From Bacillota bacterium (GTDB taxonomy: Bacteria; Bacillota; Proteinivoracia; UBA4975; VEMY01), in contig VEMY01000001.1 in NCBI GenBank assembly GCA_009711825.1, positions 143,899 to 207,898 of the forward strand: DNA of 64,000 bases, in the 5' to 3' direction. A model generated the notes under the pieces. The model made no database searches and had not been told where the DNA came from. It was given only the letters and a program-made list of their open reading frames with translations. Below are positions 1 through 8,866 of this stretch, piece after piece. Position 1 is the stretch's first letter; every line of letters starts with the position of its first letter. A program made the position numbers and the translations under genes.

Positions 1-961
1 TAAGTAATAAGTCTGCCCCGGCCAACAAGGCTTCCAGGGCTGCAGTCTCCACCGGAATATCCTGTAGAGCATGCATTTCTAAGTCATCGGTGATGATAAC
101 GCCTTCAAATCCCAGTTGTTCCCGCAAGATGCCTGTGAGTATCTCAGGACTGATAGTCGCTGGTTTGGCGCTGAGCTCTGGATAGACGACATGGGCAGTC
201 ATTATCATCTCCAGCCCTGCTTCCACAGCTGCGGCAAAGGGTTTTAGTTCACGATTCAGCAGTTTTTCCCGGGGGATGTCAACCCGGGGCAGGGTGTGGT
301 GGGAATCTGCCAGGGTATCACCGTGGCCGGGGAAATGTTTTCCTGCCGCAATCACATGTTCCGCATTCACCCCCCGGGCAAGCGGAATGCCGGCGGCAAT
401 CACCGTCTGGGCATCGTTGCCAAAAGCCCGACTGCCAATTACAGGGTTGTCAGGATTAGTGTTTATATCCAACACGGGGGCAAAATTAAGATTAAAGCCA
501 AGGGAAGCAAGTTCTTTGCCCATTGCCGCGCCCACAGCTTCAGCGAGCAGAGGGCGTTGTCCTATCTGCGCTGCCGCCGGCCAATTGGTCACAGGGGCCG
601 GCAGACGATTGACGCGCCCACCTTCGTGGTCGATGGCCAAGAACAGGGGCGCTGGCCCCTGGTTCGCGGCCTTGAGCGCGTTGAGCAGTTCATTGGTCTG
701 TGTCAATGACTGGATATTACTGGGCATGAGAATGAAGCCTGCTACTGGCACATCAAGCAGTAATGCTTTTGCTTCTGTCACATCGCTGCCGGGGAATCCG
801 CTGACCAGCAACTGCCCGAGAAGTTCAGTTTTTGTCATCTCCGCCATTAGACGCTCTACTGTGGCAGGCGCGGGTAAATCGCGCTCAGGCGCATTTGCCG
901 GTGTTTGCAGCAAAAGCAATGACAAAATTACTAGAGCTAAAGGTACTGCTAGCTTGCGCAT
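1..961 (-). CDS. nagZ: Glycoside hydrolase family 3 beta-N-acetylhexosaminidase (NagZ-like), 3' end cut by window edge
   Basis: Reading the minus strand from an ATG at 961 gives 320 residues before the window ends. Residues 1-24 form a signal peptide (MRKLAV start, long Leu-rich core, AxA-like end), so the enzyme is probably exported. The GH3 hallmarks are all visible: AIDHEGGRV near residue 110, KHFPGHGDT near residue 210 (the NagZ signature with the catalytic-loop His), and ITDDLEM near residue 295 with the nucleophile Asp. Known family members remove N-acetylglucosamine from muropeptides in wall recycling. The Shine-Dalgarno GGAGGTGAGAAGG lies just upstream of the ATG. The C-terminal part is outside the window. 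Family assignment is firm; NagZ rather than another GH3 hexosaminidase is inferred from the motifs. Confidence 0.93.
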   Translation of the reverse strand, partial: MRKLAVPLALVILSLLLLQTPANAPERDLPAPATVERLMAEMTKTELLGQLLVSGFPGSDVTEAKALLLDVPVAGFILMPSNIQSLTQTNELLNALKAANQGPAPLFLAIDHEGGRVNRLPAPVTNWPAAAQIGQRPLLAEAVGAAMGKELASLGFNLNFAPVLDINTNPDNPVIGSRAFGNDAQTVIAAGIPLARGVNAEHVIAAGKHFPGHGDTLADSHHTLPRVDIPREKLLNRELKPFAAAVEAGLEMIMTAHVVYPELSAKPATISPEILTGILREQLGFEGVIITDDLEMHALQDIPVETAALEALLAGADLLL

Positions 962-1027
962 CCTTCTCACCTCCGGTTATTATATCAAATAAAAAGTGGT
1001 TGGAGAAACCAGGAACAGGTGGTAATC

Positions 1028-1981
1028 ATGAAGAGCCAATGGTCTGACAAGGCTTATCACACATGGAATCACTGCTTGCGTGCCCGGTTTGGCGAAAAAG
1101 TGGCGAAGATTTCCCTGGACGCGGGGTTTTCCTGCCCCAACCGTGACTCCCGGGGCAGGGGTGGGTGTATTTACTGCAGTCCCCGGGGCAGCGGCGATTG
1201 CGCCGGTGCGCGGGAGCTGCCAATAGACCGTCAGTTTTCAACAATTGTGCAGCGTATGCAGCGCAAGTGGCCGGGGGTCCGGAAGTTCATCGCCTACTTT
1301 CAGGCCTATACAAACACCCATGCGGATCCGGAATATTTGGCCGCTTTGTATAAAACAGCGTTGGCCCAGCCCGGTGTGGTTGGATTGTCAATATCAACCC
1401 GACCCGATTGCCTGCCAACACCTGTTATGGATCTACTTGACGAATTGAACCGAAAAACCTGGCTCTGGGTGGAGCTTGGCCTGCAGACAATTCATGACCG
1501 TACATTACAATTAATCAGGCGTGGCCACGATTATGCCAGTTTTCTTCAGGCCGTAGATGCGCTTAGGGCGCGAAATATTCGCGTCTGTCCCCATATTATC
1601 CTCGGACTGCCTGGTGAAACCCGGGCAATGATGCGGGAAACTGCGAATGCCCTGGCGGCATTGCCAATCCAGGGATTGAAGCTGCATATGCTGCATGTTG
1701 TCAAGGATACAGAGCTGGCGCATATGTGGTCCCGGGGTGAAATTTGCCTTTTGGACAGGGGGCAATATGTGGAAACCGTGGTGGATGTTTTGGAGCGAAT
1801 GCCACCAGATGTAGTTGTGCAGCGGTTGACTGGTGACGCTCCCCGGGAGATTTTACTCGCCCCGCCCTGGATTTGTCGCAAGTGGGAAGTGCTTCAGGCA
1901 ATAGACCGTGAGTTTTCCCGGCGACAGACTTGGCAGGGACGGTTATGGCAAAGTCAGCAGGGGGGAGGCAGCGCAGAATGA
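1028..1981 (+). CDS. TIGR01212 family radical SAM protein (YhcC-like)
   Basis: 317 residues starting at the ATG at 1028, which has AGGTGG 7 bases upstream; an in-frame GTG at 1019 is possible but less well placed. The [4Fe-4S] cysteine cluster near residue 35 reads CPNRDSRGRGGCIYC, the long-spaced CX9CXXC variant typical of this family (E. coli YhcC, B. subtilis YtqA). Further family features are the YFQAYTNT, STRPDC and ELGLQT segments. The biochemical role of the family is not settled to my knowledge; it is a SAM-cleaving iron-sulfur enzyme. The stop codon overlaps the next start (ATGA), so it is co-translated with an uncharacterised protein. Confidence 0.93.
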   Translation: MKSQWSDKAYHTWNHCLRARFGEKVAKISLDAGFSCPNRDSRGRGGCIYCSPRGSGDCAGARELPIDRQFSTIVQRMQRKWPGVRKFIAYFQAYTNTHADPEYLAALYKTALAQPGVVGLSISTRPDCLPTPVMDLLDELNRKTWLWVELGLQTIHDRTLQLIRRGHDYASFLQAVDALRARNIRVCPHIILGLPGETRAMMRETANALAALPIQGLKLHMLHVVKDTELAHMWSRGEICLLDRGQYVETVVDVLERMPPDVVVQRLTGDAPREILLAPPWICRKWEVLQAIDREFSRRQTWQGRLWQSQQGGGSAE

Positions 1982-2988
1982 AAGCACGTGAATTTATTTG
2001 TAAGCATAAGCTGGGAGGGATTCTGGCCTGCTTGCACCGGAAACCGCTTACGGAATGGCAGCTGCGTTCAAAATTGCCCGACCGAGCGCTTTTGGGTGAG
2101 TTAGTTGAGCAGGATTTGATTCGCCGGGATGGCAAGGTATATCGGTTGAATCTGGTGCTTCTTGATGCTTCAGACCGTCGCTTGGCGCGCGGTGTTGCGG
2201 CTACTTTCGCCCGCGATTTGGCAGAATCCTTTGCCGCTCAGCGACCCGATGTCTATTCAGTGCTTGCCCGCTACCCAAATCCGTCTGTGCAAACAGACGT
2301 ACTGGCGGGTGCAGCTGTAGGCTGCTTTTTTCTAATCGAAAATTCTCCCCGTTACTTGACGGAGTCCGGGTATACATGTGAGTCGCTGGTCTCACCGTTC
2401 AAGCCTCCGAAGCTAATTACTTTGCCCCTTGACAATAGTCTGTTTTGCGGGTTTGGCCCTGAGGCTGCCCAATCCTTGCCTGGTTTACTGCGCAAGGGCG
2501 TTCAGGGGCCCATAGCATATCAGGTTGCCGTCAATAGGCGCTTGCGGGCGCTGGCAGCTGATTGCGCAGCGATACTGGCGAAGGTATCTGAGGGTGAGAC
2601 CAGCCTCCGCCAGGTTAAGCAGCAATTCCCAGGAAGCGATGATCTGATTGCGTTGTTGGTGGCCCTGGGTTGCCTGGACTGGGAGGGGGACAAGCTTATG
2701 TTTCTCTTGCCCTGGTGGAAACCTGAGCACGGGGAATTGCTCCGAAGTTTGGAGGCGTTTCTGCTGCCGGTGTTGCTATCCTGGCACAGGCTCAATTATC
2801 CGGTGTTGAAAACCAGTTTGGAGGCGTTGGGGGCAATACAGAACGGACTTGATTTTCCTCGGGTTTACAGTTTAATTTGGCCATGTATTGTTAACGATGT
2901 CATCAATTACTTATATACAGTTAATTTTCTTGCCGGTAACACTACAGCTTTTACCGGTTTAGTACGTGCTCAAGAAGACGCCAAATAG
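1978..2988 (+). CDS. Uncharacterised protein, 336 aa, winged-helix-like segments
   Basis: Starts at the ATG at 1978, which overlaps the upstream TGA by 4 bases and has GGGGGAGG about 10 bases before it. I do not recognise the family. Residues 15-55 (LHRKPLTEWQL, LVEQDLIRRDGKVYRL) look like a winged-helix module: a helix-turn-helix followed by a short hairpin. A second similar stretch occurs near residues 210-250 (SLRQVKQQFPG, ALGCLDWEGDKLMFL). There is no signal peptide or clear membrane segment. Tight coupling to the radical SAM gene suggests a shared task. The 3' end runs against a decayed oxidoreductase gene on the other strand, overlapping it by about 19 bases. Confidence 0.8.
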   Translation: MKAREFICKHKLGGILACLHRKPLTEWQLRSKLPDRALLGELVEQDLIRRDGKVYRLNLVLLDASDRRLARGVAATFARDLAESFAAQRPDVYSVLARYPNPSVQTDVLAGAAVGCFFLIENSPRYLTESGYTCESLVSPFKPPKLITLPLDNSLFCGFGPEAAQSLPGLLRKGVQGPIAYQVAVNRRLRALAADCAAILAKVSEGETSLRQVKQQFPGSDDLIALLVALGCLDWEGDKLMFLLPWWKPEHGELLRSLEAFLLPVLLSWHRLNYPVLKTSLEALGAIQNGLDFPRVYSLIWPCIVNDVINYLYTVNFLAGNTTAFTGLVRAQEDAK

Positions 2989-4192
2989 CGACCGCAGCTT
3001 TTTGAGCCAGGTCGCACGTATGTGGAGAAAAGCTGCTTTAACAATTGACAGAGACGCATAACTGTATCCTTGCCACTGATTAATGCTGCCTGGACACCGC
3101 TTGGGGGCTGCAGCCATTGGCCACTGAAAAAGAGATTCCTTAAACCCCTGACCCGCCCGGAATGGAACATTACTTTTCCTGCTGCGGTGGGCAAGAACGG
3201 CAGGTAGGCACCGCGAAAAGCATTGGATGTTAGTTGATAGGTCTTGGGGGTGCGTACATCAAACACTTCAGCTTGCCCGCCATATCAGGAAAACGCTACT
3301 CAATTGCCTCGCGCACCTGTTTTCCAATCCGGTCGACTTCCTGTTGGTACGCCTGCCTTTCTGTATACAACTCATTCCAGGCGTCGAATTCGCCATGAAA
3401 CTGGTGTATATCGCAGGTTATTACAGAGTGGCCCGGGGGCGCGAATGAAGGGTCATAACTATAATGTGTTATTGTCAGCCGGTCGATTAGCCGGCTGTTG
3501 ATTCTAAAGGAGTTTACCGGAAAGTTTAGAGTTTGCGGGACGTCAGTCAGCGAATCTTCCAATCTCATACCAACGTAAATACTTGAGGCCAAGGGGTAAG
3601 CTTGCGGGTTATCGAAGCGCTTCTTAAAGGCTCTGTCCAGGTGCTTGCCTTTGAGCAAAGATATATAGAAATGATGAGCGTCACAGGCCGCAATGAAGTA
3701 ATCGGCGCTAAAAACTTTATGGTTACGGCAGATTAGGGAGTGGACGCGGCTGCCGCTAATTTCAAAATCAATCACTTCGTTTGACGGCGAAATGGTGCCT
3801 CCCAGGGATTGATATTTTTTGCCATTCGCAGACTCAGGGCTTTAGAGCCCTGATAGGGGATGTCAGCATTTCCTTTTGTAAATTCGGCCAAAGGATATAG
3901 GGCCGAGACGGCGTTATAACCCAGGGGCACAAAAGTGCGCAAGGTGGTAGAGTTTTATCCCCTCCAGCGCGCCAACGATTTTCCATAGCCTGTTAAGCCA
4001 TGTCCCCTCCTTGGTCCCGATTAGCCAATGGATGCTCCCATCAATAATATAGCCGTCACAATCCCAGCCAGTACAGTTGCCGCCTGGGGTCGGTTGTTTT
4101 TCTAGCACAATGCTCTCAAACCCATTTAATTGTGCAAATATCCCGGCACTAAGGCCGGCAACGTCACCGCCGATGATTATCAGTCGTTTCAT
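2970..4192 (-). pseudogene. Decayed NAD(P)/FAD-dependent oxidoreductase (phytoene-desaturase-like, COG1233 type)
   Basis: Pieces of one FAD enzyme lie in order on the minus strand. 4192-3914 holds the N-terminal Rossmann fold (MKRLIIIGGDVAGLSAG, then LEKQPTPGGNCTGW). About 3880-3790 has the YQGSKALSLRMAK segment in another frame. 3775-3296 continues with LGGTIS and ADYFIAACDAHHFYISLL. 3266-2970 carries the C-terminal TPKTYQ and FFSGQWLQPPSGVQAAL motifs. Between them are at least two frame changes, an in-frame TAG after REAIE, and an internal deletion of roughly 100 or more codons compared with the usual ~500 residues. Too many lesions exist for simple sequencing error, so I call it a true pseudogene. 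Relatives oxidise carotenoid-like or other lipid substrates. Confidence 0.85.
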
Positions 4193-4299
4193 GGTCCCTC
4201 CTTAGCCGCGTCATTCATTCTGTTTTTATACCCCTGCATGTCGAAATTTATGCGGAGCTGGAGTCTCGCCCGGCGATAACCTTCATGACTTTGAGAGTT

Positions 4300-4327
4300 T
4301 TGTCACCCCTGGTTTCCATGGTATAAT
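4300..4327 (+). promoter_or_regulatory. Putative sigma-A promoter for the HD-domain operon
   Basis: TTGTCA at 4300-4305 and TATAAT at 4322-4327 are separated by 16 bases. The start codon of the HD protein follows 27 bases later. Consensus-based call only. Confidence 0.55.
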
Positions 4328-4354
4328 TCATGTATTGATAGACGGGGGTGGGGG

Positions 4355-4861
4355 ATGCTTACATACCGAGTTCGACAATTTATCGCTGCAGTAACTGCTC
4401 GGGTCAGCCCCGAGGAACGGGCCTGGGTGGAGCAGGAACTAGCAAGCCTGCAAGATTTGTTTTTCGGCATGTCTGTAGTTGACCAGCGCCATTGTCTCGA
4501 TGTGGCCCGGGAAGCTCTCCGCCGGGCCGGCGAGAAGACAAACAAAAAACTGCTTACCCAGGCGGCCCTGCTCCATGATTGCGGTAAGCAGGCAGGGGAG
4601 CTTCGGCTCTGGGACCGGGTAGCGATTGTCTTGGGCAAGAAGATCTTCGGCCGACGCACCCAGCGTTGGGCAAGCAAAGGCAGGGGTCTCTACCACGCCT
4701 TCTACATACACTATGAGCATCCGGAGATAGGCGCAGAACTGGTGCGCATGCATGGGAGCGGCGAAACTCTTTGCGCCCTAATAGCCGGGCACCACAAAGC
4801 GCCATCCTCTGGCGATGCGCCGGAAGCAAAGCTGCTCTATTTTGCCGATCAGCAGCATTAG
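4355..4861 (+). CDS. HD-domain protein (putative phosphohydrolase)
   Basis: 168 residues from the ATG at 4355, preceded by a G-rich site (GGGGGTGGGGG). The HD signature is ALLHDCGK near residue 70, with a later His at IHYEHPEIG (near 127) and IAGHHK (near 148), which fit the metal-binding pattern of small HD phosphohydrolases. The substrate is unknown. It is followed directly by the methyltransferase gene, whose Shine-Dalgarno begins at the HD stop codon, so the two are translated from one message. Confidence 0.88.
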   Translation: MLTYRVRQFIAAVTARVSPEERAWVEQELASLQDLFFGMSVVDQRHCLDVAREALRRAGEKTNKKLLTQAALLHDCGKQAGELRLWDRVAIVLGKKIFGRRTQRWASKGRGLYHAFYIHYEHPEIGAELVRMHGSGETLCALIAGHHKAPSSGDAPEAKLLYFADQQH

Positions 4862-4871
4862 GAGGGGGAAA

Positions 4872-5687
4872 ATGCCTGAAGCAGAGTTTTTCGGCGCCAT
4901 TGCCGACTTGGTGCAATGGGGCCGTGTGGTTGTCGGGCACGATTATCATGGCCGGCAGGCAGAAAGTTACGATTTAACTCAGGCCTGGACAGGAGATCTC
5001 GACTACTACCGGCAATGGGCTGAGCGTCAGGGCGGACCGGTGCTGGAGTTGGCTTGCGGCACGGGCAGAATATCCCTGCCCCTTGCCAGGGACGGGGTTA
5101 GCGTAGTCGGTCTTGATCGTTCGCTTGACATGTTAGGTGTCTTTAAAGAAAAATTGGCCCGGGAGCCCGAGCCAGTACAGTCACGAGTGGAATTAATCCA
5201 TGGCGACATGACGGATTTCTCCCTGGGAAGGAAGTTCCCTTTGATCATAGTCCCGCTTTATTCATTCACCCATTTGACCGAGAGCAGGGCACGAGAAAAT
5301 TTTTTTGCCCGTGCCTGGAGGCATTTGCAGCCTGGGGGCGTCTTGGTTATGGAGTTGCCCGTCTGGGTTGAAGGCGAAGAGTGGACCGGGAATCACCCGC
5401 GCTTTAGCTATCATCGCCGCCAGGGGCTCAATCAGTTGGTCAGTTTTTATCAGACCAGGCCGCTGGCGCCCGGGCTTGTCAATCTCAATTTCTTGACCAT
5501 ACACTTGGAGGCAGAGGGCCGCGCCCGGGTGGAAGCAGTGGCCTGTAATGAGTACCGTGCCAGCCGGGCAGATTTGGCGGCCCTGACTGCTACTGCCGGC
5601 TTTAAACAGATGGATTTATATCGTAATTACCGGCATAGTCCGCTGCGCGCCAAAGATCACGCAGCTGTGCTGGTGGCTCGTAAATGA
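4872..5687 (+). CDS. Class I SAM-dependent methyltransferase
   Basis: 271 residues. I chose the ATG at 4872 because TAGGAGGGGG sits 4-10 bases before it. Motif I is clear: VLELACGTGRISLPLA near residue 58, followed by the acidic VVGLDRS motif II and the HGDMTDFSLG region, all typical of small-molecule methyltransferases. The substrate cannot be read from sequence. It sits in a run of five same-strand genes ending with nucleoside hydrolase, but its connection with that pathway is not evident. Confidence 0.88.
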   Translation: MPEAEFFGAIADLVQWGRVVVGHDYHGRQAESYDLTQAWTGDLDYYRQWAERQGGPVLELACGTGRISLPLARDGVSVVGLDRSLDMLGVFKEKLAREPEPVQSRVELIHGDMTDFSLGRKFPLIIVPLYSFTHLTESRARENFFARAWRHLQPGGVLVMELPVWVEGEEWTGNHPRFSYHRRQGLNQLVSFYQTRPLAPGLVNLNFLTIHLEAEGRARVEAVACNEYRASRADLAALTATAGFKQMDLYRNYRHSPLRAKDHAAVLVARK

Positions 5688-5703
5688 CAAGGAGGTTTTT
5701 ACT

Positions 5704-6648
5704 GTGGAGGTTTTATTTAATACCAAAATTAGTGATGAACATCTGGAGCGGGTGCGTGCCGGCTTTCCCGATTTAACGGTGCATCGCGCAGAATCGATTG
5801 ATGAGGCGGAGGCGCTGATTGCCAATTGCGAAGTGCTTGTCACCTGGTGGAGCAATTTCGTCCCCGACTTGCTGCAAGCTCCTAAGCTTAAATGGGTGCA
5901 TTCTTTGGCAGCAGGTGTCGACGGTTTCTTTTTGCCCCCAATAAAAAGTGGCGAGGTTTTGCTCACTAATTCCAGTGGAATCCATGGTCTGCCAATGGCC
6001 GAGCATGTGATGGCAATCATGCTGGCCTTTAGTCGCGGAATTTTCCGCTATGCCAGACAGCAAAAAGAACGGCGCTGGGAGCGTTTGCGTTTGTCTGAGT
6101 TAAACGGTAAGACCCTAGGCGTTATCGGCATGGGCAGCATCGGCCAGGAAATCGCCCAGCATGGCGCCGCATTTGGTATGCGGGTTTTGGGTGTCAAGCG
6201 CAACCCCGGCCAACAATATCCGGGTGTGGACCGTATGGTCAGCATGGAGGGCCTGGATATGGTGCTCAAGGAGAGCGATTACGTGGTTCTCTCAGTACCC
6301 CTGACACCGGAAACGGATAAGATGATTGGTCGGCGGGAATTAGAGCTGATGAAACCGGACAGCATCCTGATAAATGTTGCCCGCGGTGAGGTTATTGACG
6401 AAGCGGCGCTAATTGAAGCTCTCCGGGAAAACATTATCGGCGGTGCTGGCCTGGATGTTTTTGAGACTGAACCATTGCCTGAAAGCTCGCCGCTCTGGGA
6501 GTTGGAAAACTGCCTTATCACCCCCCATTGTGCAGCCCTTTCCCCCCAATATATGGCCCGGGCTGTGGACTTGTTTTGCCGCAATCTGGAGGCCTATCGC
6601 AACGGCCAACCGATGCCCAATCTGGTGGACCCCGTACGCGGCTATTAG
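5704..6648 (+). CDS. D-isomer-specific 2-hydroxyacid dehydrogenase
   Basis: 314 residues from a GTG at 5704; AAGGAGG lies 8 bases upstream and no ATG competes. It has the two-domain architecture of the D-2-hydroxyacid dehydrogenase family. The NAD-binding motif GMGSIGQEIA is near residue 140. The catalytic residues are in place: Arg in NVARGEVIDE (near 226), Glu in DVFETEPLP (near 255) and His in ITPHCAA (near 275). Family members reduce 2-keto acids or oxidise D-2-hydroxy acids with NAD(H). Exact substrate unknown. The ribokinase gene starts 8 bases downstream. Confidence 0.92.
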   Translation: MEVLFNTKISDEHLERVRAGFPDLTVHRAESIDEAEALIANCEVLVTWWSNFVPDLLQAPKLKWVHSLAAGVDGFFLPPIKSGEVLLTNSSGIHGLPMAEHVMAIMLAFSRGIFRYARQQKERRWERLRLSELNGKTLGVIGMGSIGQEIAQHGAAFGMRVLGVKRNPGQQYPGVDRMVSMEGLDMVLKESDYVVLSVPLTPETDKMIGRRELELMKPDSILINVARGEVIDEAALIEALRENIIGGAGLDVFETEPLPESSPLWELENCLITPHCAALSPQYMARAVDLFCRNLEAYRNGQPMPNLVDPVRGY

Positions 6649-6656
6649 GAGGCGGC

Positions 6657-7574
6657 ATGAAACCGATAGTTGTACTGGGCAGCATTAATCAGGACCTGGT
6701 GTTTACACTCCCCCGTTTGCCCCGCCCGGGCGAAACTATTACCGCCGCCGATTTTCAGTTGTTTCCCGGGGGTAAGGGCGCTAACCAGGCGGTAGCTGCA
6801 GCCCGTTTGGGGGGGGATGTCTCCATGGTCGGCTGTGTGGGCGAGGACGTCTTTGGCAGGCAGCTGGTAGCGGGCCTGAAGGCGGAAGGGGTGGACTGTA
6901 CTTATCTGCAAGTGGTCAGCGAGCCAACAGGGTGTGCGGGAATAGGCGTATTGCCCGATGGCGAAAACTCGATTGCGATCTATGGCGGGGCCAATGCCAA
7001 AGTTGTGCCGGAACGCCTGGCGCAGACCGTACCCATTCTGGAATCAGCAGGGGTGCTGATGCTGCAATTGGAGATTCCGCTGGATACCGTGGAGTGGGCG
7101 GCGCAAATAGCCGCTTCTGCCGGTGTTCCGATAATACTGGACCCTGCCCCGGCCCAGCCGTTGTCTCCTGGTGTTTTGTCATTGATAGATGTACTGACTC
7201 CAAATGCGGCAGAGGCCACGGATTTAACCGGCATCGATGTTCATTGCTGGAAAACCGCGGCCCGGGCCGCCACCAACTTGCGGGAGCAGGGGGCAAAGAA
7301 TGTCCTGGTGACAATGGGCAAGTTTGGCGCTTATTTTAGCGGCCCTGACGGCGAAGTGCGGATAAACACGCCAGCTGTAGAAGCAGTCGATACCACAGCT
7401 GCTGGTGATGCTTTCGTTGGCGCATTGGCAATGGGCCTGGTTTACGGGTTGCCGGTGGACCAGGCCGCGGATATCGCGGCTGCCGCTGGCGCTCTGGCTG
7501 TAACCAAACACGGTGCACGCCCCTCGTTGCCTACGATTTCTGCTTTGCGTAAAGTGGTGAATACCCCATGGTAA
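6657..7574 (+). CDS. rbsK: Ribokinase (PfkB family)
   Basis: 305 residues. The start is the ATG at 6657, preceded by AGGAGGCGGC; a longer reading frame upstream has no ribosome site. It carries both PfkB signatures: PGGKGANQAVAAARLGG near residue 38 and DTTAAGDAFVGAL near residue 245, where the Asp is the catalytic base and GAGD-type loop binds phosphate. The N-terminal VLGSINQD is typical of ribokinase. It phosphorylates ribose to ribose 5-phosphate. Its 3' end overlaps the nucleoside hydrolase start by 7 bases, giving a two-step ribonucleoside salvage unit: hydrolase releases ribose and base, kinase traps ribose. Confidence 0.93.
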   Translation: MKPIVVLGSINQDLVFTLPRLPRPGETITAADFQLFPGGKGANQAVAAARLGGDVSMVGCVGEDVFGRQLVAGLKAEGVDCTYLQVVSEPTGCAGIGVLPDGENSIAIYGGANAKVVPERLAQTVPILESAGVLMLQLEIPLDTVEWAAQIAASAGVPIILDPAPAQPLSPGVLSLIDVLTPNAAEATDLTGIDVHCWKTAARAATNLREQGAKNVLVTMGKFGAYFSGPDGEVRINTPAVEAVDTTAAGDAFVGALAMGLVYGLPVDQAADIAAAAGALAVTKHGARPSLPTISALRKVVNTPW

Positions 7575-8482
7575 CTAAATTGATTCTCGATATGGATCCC
7601 GGCATTGATGACGCTATCGCTCTGATCTTGGCCGGGCTGGCTCCGGAGGCTGAGGTCGTCGCTGTGAACACTGTCGCCGGCAATCTAGAGGTGGGTGCTG
7701 CCACCGCCAATGCCTGCGGCCTCTTGGAGGTCTTGGGCGCGTCGGCCTCCGTCCGACAGGGAGCGGCGGCGCCTCTGTTTGGGCTGCCACAACCGGCGAC
7801 CGATATTCATGGTGTCGGCGGCCTGGGCAACTGGCAGGTGCCGGACGCCCCCCACCGGCTGGCCCGGGAGCATGCCGTGGAATATACAGCTGCGGCGTTA
7901 AGCGAGGCCGCCGGCGAAATAACCCTGGTCGCCACCGGCCCGTTGACCAATGTGGCTTTATTGGTTGATCGTTACCCAAGGGAGGCTGCGTTACTCCGGC
8001 GTATCGTAATAATGGGCGGCGCCCTGGCGGTGCCGGGCAATGTGACACCGGTGGCGGAATTTAATATACACGCGGACCCGGAAGCGGCACAGATTGTCTT
8101 CGACAGCGGTCTGCCGCTGACCCTGGTCGGGCTGGATGTCACACATCAGGTGCAGGTATATCCCCGTGATTTGCCAAGTATTCGCGCCACCGGTAACCAG
8201 GGGATTGGAATTGCTGCAATGCTGGAACATTATTTTCACTGGGCAGGACCGGACAAAGGGTGCCCGTTGCATGATCCGCTGGCGGTAATGGCGGCGCTCT
8301 ATCCTGACTGGTTTGGAAAGCAGAAACTGCCGGTGCGTGTTGAAGATAGCGGCGGCTGCCGCGGGCAGACAGTGGCAGATTTTAATCGCCGGACAGGGCA
8401 AAGGGCCAATATCCACGCGGCCTTGTCGGTCAATGTCGACGAATGTTTAAACTGGTTCTATCGGACTCTGTCCCGTCAATAA
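7568..8482 (+). CDS. Inosine/uridine-preferring nucleoside hydrolase
   Basis: 304 residues from the ATG at 7568. The N-terminal DMDPGIDDAIAL motif (calcium-binding DxDxxxDD) defines the family. NTVAGN, a conserved TGPLTN segment near residue 120 and the later HDPLAVMAALYP with the catalytic-site Asp confirm it. The enzyme hydrolyses the N-glycosidic bond of ribonucleosides. Overlap with ribokinase and a terminator right after the stop show it is the last gene of the transcript. Confidence 0.93.
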   Translation: MVTKLILDMDPGIDDAIALILAGLAPEAEVVAVNTVAGNLEVGAATANACGLLEVLGASASVRQGAAAPLFGLPQPATDIHGVGGLGNWQVPDAPHRLAREHAVEYTAAALSEAAGEITLVATGPLTNVALLVDRYPREAALLRRIVIMGGALAVPGNVTPVAEFNIHADPEAAQIVFDSGLPLTLVGLDVTHQVQVYPRDLPSIRATGNQGIGIAAMLEHYFHWAGPDKGCPLHDPLAVMAALYPDWFGKQKLPVRVEDSGGCRGQTVADFNRRTGQRANIHAALSVNVDECLNWFYRTLSRQ

Positions 8483-8483
8483 C

Positions 8484-8507
8484 AAAACCGCCCTTGGGCG
8501 GTTTTTT
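8484..8507 (+). terminator. Rho-independent terminator after nucleoside hydrolase
   Basis: ACCGCCC / GGGCGGT stem with a TT loop and a run of six T. It begins just after the hydrolase stop and its T tract touches the stop codon of the DUF2164 gene coming from the other side. Confidence 0.85.
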
Positions 8508-8740
8508 CATTTATGGATTTCCAAAACATGCATGTCCTCTATCTTCTCTGTCAGCCACTGCATTGCATCGGCAATGCCACGATTATAATAGCTGGGGCCA
8601 AGTTCCGCGGTAATAAAATCCAGAAGCAGCATCGCCTGAAGGTCGCCTATTTCCTCTTCCCGCTCATTTGCAAAATATAATTTGAGTCTGTCTATTAAAA
8701 GTTCCTTTTCTTCCCGGGTGAGTTTGGGACGATTCGTCAT
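8507..8740 (-). CDS. DUF2164 family protein
   Basis: 77 residues from the ATG at 8740 (MTNRPKLTREEKE); GAGGAG lies 8 bases upstream. The sequence matches the small DUF2164 family in length and in the conserved core: LKLYFANEREEEIGDLQA, LLLDFITAELGP and YYNRGIADA. The family is cytoplasmic, alpha-helical and of unknown function. It is transcribed alone, divergently from the lipoprotein gene. Confidence 0.85.
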   Translation of the reverse strand: MTNRPKLTREEKELLIDRLKLYFANEREEEIGDLQAMLLLDFITAELGPSYYNRGIADAMQWLTEKIEDMHVLEIHK

Positions 8741-8866
8741 GTAGCTCACTCCTCGGTATGTTATGTGCTTGTACAAGTGTATCATATTATGAAGCAATTA
8801 ATGGCCCAATCGTTCTTAAACAGTTTCCGGCGAATAAAATTAGTACAAGTCAGAGGGGGTGTCGCA

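Noticed and set aside
276-992. Long plus-strand open frames over the first kilobase
   Set aside because: They are shadows of the minus-strand GH3 gene, whose motifs are unambiguous.
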